In this document: positions 59,176 through 64,000 of the stretch, one piece after another
Position numbering within the stretch: the first letter of the stretch is position 1
Layout: each line of letters opens with the position of its first letter
DNA from: Theristus sp. LFF4_11
Lineage: Eukaryota > Nematoda > Chromadorea > Monhysterida > Xyalidae
Assembly: GCA_030248135.1 (NCBI GenBank)
Contig: JASANC010000716.1
Span: 62,001 to 126,000, forward strand
Length of the DNA: 64,000 nucleotides
Reading direction: 5' to 3'
Position numbers and translations under genes: made by a program
Notes under the pieces: generated by a model
The model's input: the letters and a program-made list of their open reading frames with translations, nothing else
Databases searched by the model: none
Told to the model about the DNA's origin: nothing

Positions 59176-62100
59176 TCATCTGCGCCACCAGACTGGCCGG
59201 CGGTCAGCAGCGTTCACGATGGGCGCTGCGTGCGTGGCGTATTGTAGATGCCTCGAGTCGACCAGCCGTCTGTAGTTGCCAATCAACGGCGATGGCGCCG
59301 CGTATCGTTCATCATCATCACCATCGCCATCACCACTCCAGTCACCATTCGTCTGCACCAGACGTCGTCGCGGCTGTGCGGTCGACATCGACAGTGCGGG
59401 CAGCGAGAAATGTTGCTGTTGTTGTTGGCCGTGCACTCGTTCGGTGGTGCCGATCACGTTGTTGAGGTTGTTGTTCTGGTTGTTGTTCTGGTTGTCGTGA
59501 TCCACACTGTTGGTCGACGGACTGTCGTTCTGAATTTGCTGCCCGTGGTGATCGTGTTGATCGTGGTGATCATGGTGATGTTGATCGTGTTGATGTCGAT
59601 CGAGCAACAGAGTCGCCACCGTGGACGTTGTTGTTGCATGGTGCATGTTGCGGGTGCTGTGCTCGCCACGGCACGTGTAGACGGCGACACGACGACGACA
59701 CGTCTGGCACTGCACCTCGCAGCACCATACGAACTTGCACTGCAAAGTGGAAACAACAGCAGTAGTGGAGTGAAAAGGGCACAATGCGAGTGTGATCAGT
59801 GGTCGATCAAAGAGTGAAACGGGCACAATGTGAATGTACTGGTCAATCAAAGACCAGCCGGTGCTGCGTTCCGGACTCGATTTCGAACAAAGCAGGCGGT
59901 TTTGCAAGTTTCAAATCGTCAAGCTGCAGAAACAAAACCAAATTCGGCACAAGCTTTCATTTTACCTGACATCGCTCGTAGCGAATTTCATAGTGCACAT
60001 TGTAGCCGCGGCCGCAGCACAAATTGGCACACGAGTCCGGTCCATCGGAGGTTTGGTTGCACACACGACCGGCCACGCCAACAGAGCCTGAACGCCGAAA
60101 TAGCGCATCGTGAAAACGAAATGACAATGACACCAACAAAAACCAGAACACCATTGACCGTCAAACACACAAACTCAGTCCAGAATGGCAACAACACAGA
60201 ACATGTGGCATGTGCGAATGCGAAGCTGGTTGCTTGAAAAGATACGGTTTTGTTTAAATTGGTCAAAGCCCAGCCGAATGCATGCATCACCGTCCGACCC
60301 TAACGGTTGCTCCAGAAAGGCTCTCGTGGCCCAGACTCTTACCACTTCTAACTGATAGGTGGAGTGGAGTCTGAGTTCTGAATATACCAAAAAGAAAAGG
60401 GTCTTAAAATACATGAAGTTCGCTGTTTGCGGTTTCGCCAGGTAGACGCACACCGCGATGCCCCATTTATACCGCATCACTCATTCATCAATGCAGTGCC
60501 GTGCAACCGGGCGGGCCAAACCGACCGGCTCTGGCGTCCGCATCGCAGTAGTCCGGCGACGCCTCAAAGTAGACGAGCTCAGTGCTGCGCACGCGCAAGC
60601 GGCCGGTGGAGGTGCCGACGATGATCGCGTGCTTCTTTCTGTTCGCGCGCAACGCTCGACCGGGCGAATGGTGGTCGCTGCGGGCGTGCGGGTGACTGCC
60701 GGCGACGATCGGACGCAGACTCTTACCGTCCGCACTGATGGTCACCTGAAGATCGTGGTGATCGCTCATTGGTGTGCTCGCGGTGATAAAAAGTTGGATT
60801 GGTTTTCTGTCTGCGAGTCACCAAATTTGACACCGTGACTGAGGCAAATGTTTGAACGACAGCGTCAAGCATTCAACTTGTTCTGTTACGCTTGCATTCG
60901 CATTCAGATCGCAAAACTAAAAAAAAGGATAATGGCGCTCCGCTGCACAGTCAAGTGCTCTTGCCAGCTAGAAAAGAAATTTTCTCAGCCAATTTCCGTG
61001 TCAATCGCACTGACGAGTGTTGGCGCGACCGCAAACAGCCAACTTGCACCATCGTATTTCTATCAAAGCAAATCAGAAGCAAATAAGAACGAACAGCAAG
61101 TTTCCGTTTACAAGCTGAAAGTCGTGCAATTTGCGTTTAGGTTCTCTGCATTTCCACACTACCAAACAACATCCATGGATGAAACTGAAAACATGTGCAG
61201 CTTAAAAACCAATCTCATCCGTCCAACCCGACCCAGCCCCAATTCACTGCGACTGACCGACCTGTTGCGCTCGCTCGTACTTGCGCCGCAGCCGCTCACC
61301 AATCTCTGGCATGCTTGCAACCGAATGCCAGCAAGTGCGCGTGCTGCACGAGCCAGACACGCCGTGGCATTTGCACTGCAGGCGCATCGTCTGTTTCACC
61401 ATCTGAAACGCAGATGAACTTTGTATTTGCGGATTTGGATTTGCACGAAATTTGTATCGTTCGTTGCGCATTGCTGCATCTTTTGCGTTTCCATTCTGTT
61501 GTTGCGCCTTGCTTCTCAAGGCGGCTCCTCCATGTCGAAAAGCATACATCCTTCATGGTCCATGTCACTTCGAAGTTTCAGCGTTTGTTGAATCATGTTT
61601 TTGCTGTTGTTAAGCGTGCTTCACCTTGCGCCCCGCCCGATTGTTGTGCAGGTTCATCAGCGCTCGCCCGTCCCGTCGTTTTCGCTCGTTCGCATCCAGG
61701 AATCGGCGTGCAAAGCCGGCCGAGTACTTGACGTCGTGACTGCAGCCGTCCCAACTGCAATGAAAAACAGTGTGCTCACCTCATAAAAAGCTATGCCTAT
61801 TCGTGAATGAACTACTATCACAATGAAATCAACGGCACTTTAGGTGACCGACGGTCAGAAACACAAAATATTTTTTAAGTTCTTAAATCAGGTGTGTAAC
61901 GTGTGGTAGAGATAGGCCTATTTGCAATCATCCATCCACCGCGACCTGCCAGGCGCAAGTTGAAATTGAAAATAGAGCTGTTTCTTTCGACTAATTTCCA
62001 CCGCAAAGCACACACAGACACAATCCAAAGCAACAAGCACTGACCGAAACGCGCGTCCCTGCTCGTCGGTGTCCTTGGTGCCCGCTCGCTTCGGAGTGGC

Positions 62101-62841
62101 ACAACCGCACGTGGCGACGTCGCCTCGTTTGCATGCGTGCGCCACACTCTGCACCACGCCGGCGGACGTGATCGCGTAGACGAACGCCGCCTCGCGGCTG
62201 CCCACTGCAACAGAACACAAGCACGCTTGCTGTTGTTGTTGTTGTTGAGTGATGCATCGACTGGGCGTCAACAACGCTGCATGCGAGCGGTGTTATTGCT
62301 CAACCGCCTCTAGAACGAACGGCTCGCCCGGACTGCAGCGCTGTTGTGTTCATCAAAGAAACAAGTGAATGGTTGTTGACTGTTCGCACAATGCGTGATG
62401 ATCATCGTTGATCACTTGTTGACAATTGGAACACAGCTGGTCTGAACATTTTGGCCTGGCAAGTTTTTGCTATAACACGGTCGCAAACACACACAGCCAC
62501 AATGCCGACTGTGAAACAATGGAAAACATTACGCACAACTCCTTCAAAAGCTACAAACGCAAAATCCAACAACAAACAACGAACGTTTCAGCAGCACCCT
62601 GCCGTAGCCGCTCTGCAGGTGCACACTGCAATTCCATCGGTGATCGTCGAATTGTCTCTGGCACTCGGAGACGCCGTCTTTGACGCCCCACTCGAGTGCG
62701 CGCATCGCATCGGCGTTCCGGCGACAGAGGCGACGCTGTCGCCTTGACAGATCAGGCATCAGATCGCACAGCGCCTGCTGGTCGGCGACCGCCGACGCGC
62801 CACCGCTGGCCACAGCAGACAGCTTCATGTTGGAGAGAAAC
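59176..62841 (-). CDS. Wnt family secreted ligand with long His/Gln/Asn-rich C-terminal tail (5' exon not found)
   Basis: In transcript order the exons are 62585-62841, 62045-62204, 61625-61754, 61262-61402, 60508-60745, 59966-60087 and 59176-59739. All internal phases match. Landmarks are [82 protein letters not shown] with the Ser that is palmitoleoylated, SPDYC, CCGRGYN and [11 protein letters not shown]. Wnts are lipid-modified, secreted and bind Frizzled. After the last usual Cys (VYTCR) the frame stays open for 163 more codons. These are rich in His, Gln, Asn and Asp, then Arg, and end WWRR. The signal-peptide exon must lie upstream of 62,841, which begins in phase 2; I did not find it before 64,000. 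The exon carrying SPDYC also holds a long basic insert. The paralogue group is not assigned. Confidence 0.95.
60409..60439 (+). repeat. 31-bp sequence shared with the loop of MITE H
   Basis: ATACATGAAGTTCGCTG through GGTTTCGCC recurs at 39,637-39,667 with one mismatch. Here it lies in a Wnt intron (60,088-60,507), without the MITE arms around it. Confidence 0.65.
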
Positions 62842-64000
62842 CTGCGAAAATGTATCATCAATTTTTTTTAGTTCTGCCACTGAATGCTTGTGCAGACGTA
62901 GAAAGGAAACCAGTTTCAATCTTTATGTGGCAATTCAAAGTCACCTAAGTGACTCGGCCGGCCCTATGTGGGGGACTCGAATCATTTTACCAATTTTGAA
63001 TTCCCGCGTCATCCATGAAACTGTTTACCTATCTATGCGCGCATTGAGTTGCGGGACCAAAATAAAAGATCATAGTCACACTGGTCTGAACGGTCGTTCA
63101 TGCGCTGGCTGCACGTGTGTTTCACGTTTCTTTCTGTTATTTCATGTTCTTTTTTTTGAATAAAAATGTTACCATCGGTTACTGGACTGCAGATTTCCAC
63201 TGCACACGATTTACCGCACTGATGCTTGATGAACACGTTAAATGGAGCTCTGGGAAAGAATTATAATGGTGAACCCACTTGGCAATCTTGTGGACACATT
63301 GCTTGGTTGACCGATCGGAAAAAAAGTGCCCTGTCAAATAAAACCAACTCCGGCAAATTTGGTAAAACCAGAAACGCCAACGTACCAAAAATTCGACGCC
63401 ACTTGTGAGGTGAGCAAAATGAGCGTGAACATTGTGTTGCGTGCAAGGTGAAAGTGATACAGCATCGCGCCAATCAATCAATCAAGCGATCGCAATTCAT
63501 TGATTCGGTTGTTAGTTGTTTTTTAATTGTATCAAGCAAGCCGTCGACTGGATCAAGCGCTGCAAGAAAATGATCAGTTAACATGTTTAAATGAAAAACA
63601 GAAAAAACAGAAAAAACAGACACAAATGAAAACTTAAAAAAAACTTAGTTAAAAACAGAAAACCCAAGTAGTTTCCAAAAAAATCGATTCAGTTATATTT
63701 CGAGAAACTTCCCAAATTTCAAAACCCGAAATAGAAGCAGACAAGCGTTATGAGTCAGGGAATGTTAGCAGGTGCATGTGAAAGCCAGCCAAAAATGGAC
63801 AATCATGGGAAACACAGCCAAGCCACAAGAACACAAGACGAAACAAGTGCACTGATTTGTCTATCGTTTTTCGACCGCGTAAATCATGAGCGAATCGTGG
63901 ATGGGACTGAGACAGTTTTACGATCGGACAGCGATTTGATCGATACGAAACGAAGGCAACGTTCTCCAATCCAATATCAGATTCATTCCAATTTGCACTT
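62842..64000. other. Upstream part of the Wnt gene (intron); right edge of window
   Basis: Apart from repeat L, no exon with a signal peptide was recognised on the minus strand. The Wnt first exon is probably outside the window or too short to see. Confidence 0.5.
62893..63034 (+). repeat. Dispersed repeat L, copy 2
   Basis: It matches the reverse complement of 4,342-4,482 from CAGACGT to GTTTACCTATC. It lies upstream of the first recognised Wnt exon. Confidence 0.7.

Noticed and set aside
1..64000. CRISPR arrays, bacterial operons, riboswitches or phage genes
   Set aside because: The window is eukaryotic: spliced animal genes throughout. The tandem units found belong to transposon ends.

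Overview
The window is nuclear DNA from an invertebrate animal. It carries intron-containing genes with GT-AG junctions and short TTTCAG/TTGCAG acceptors, animal-only families (ELKS/CAST, Wnt, an NR2E-type nuclear receptor, a C-type-lectin plus PAN protein) and many small transposon copies. A nematode or other ecdysozoan fits best, but the sequence does not prove the phylum. Exon models were made by hand from splice sites, reading phase and family alignment; in each model all phases join without a frame break.

Layout. 1-96 (+): last 31 codons of an unidentified gene. 4,716-16,847 (+): ELKS/CAST/ERC active-zone scaffold gene with 21 coding exons (1,159 codons), an alternative first exon at 9.4 kb and an 18-nt microexon. 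18,831-21,964 (-): queuine tRNA-ribosyltransferase catalytic subunit, 6 exons. 22,591-26,540 (-): POGLUT1/Rumi protein O-glucosyltransferase, 10 exons. 26.5-38.0 kb: an 11 kb region without a convincing gene, made largely of nested terminal-inverted-repeat elements and poly-G repeats. 38,041-43,847 (+): secreted CTLD-PAN protein, 4 exons with a transposon in every intron. 44.5-47.1 kb: a fold-back element. 48,262-54,821 (-): NR2E-like nuclear receptor, 8 exons. 57,108-57,452 (+): small two-TM protein. 59,176-62,841 (-): Wnt ligand, 7 exons found, 5' exon missing, with a long His/Gln/Asn-rich C-terminal tail.

The genes form no operon or single pathway. ELKS (presynaptic scaffold), Wnt, the nuclear receptor and POGLUT1 (which modifies Notch-type EGF repeats) are typical neural or developmental genes; QTRT1 is housekeeping tRNA modification.

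The main novelty is the mobile-element landscape. There are at least six terminal-inverted-repeat families, several with exact 8-bp target duplications, nested insertions with an empty site visible in the same window, a tRNA-derived SINE family, and two palindromic or short intronic repeat families. In three genes a transposon lies within about 10-35 bp of the first-exon splice donor. No transposase gene was recognised.
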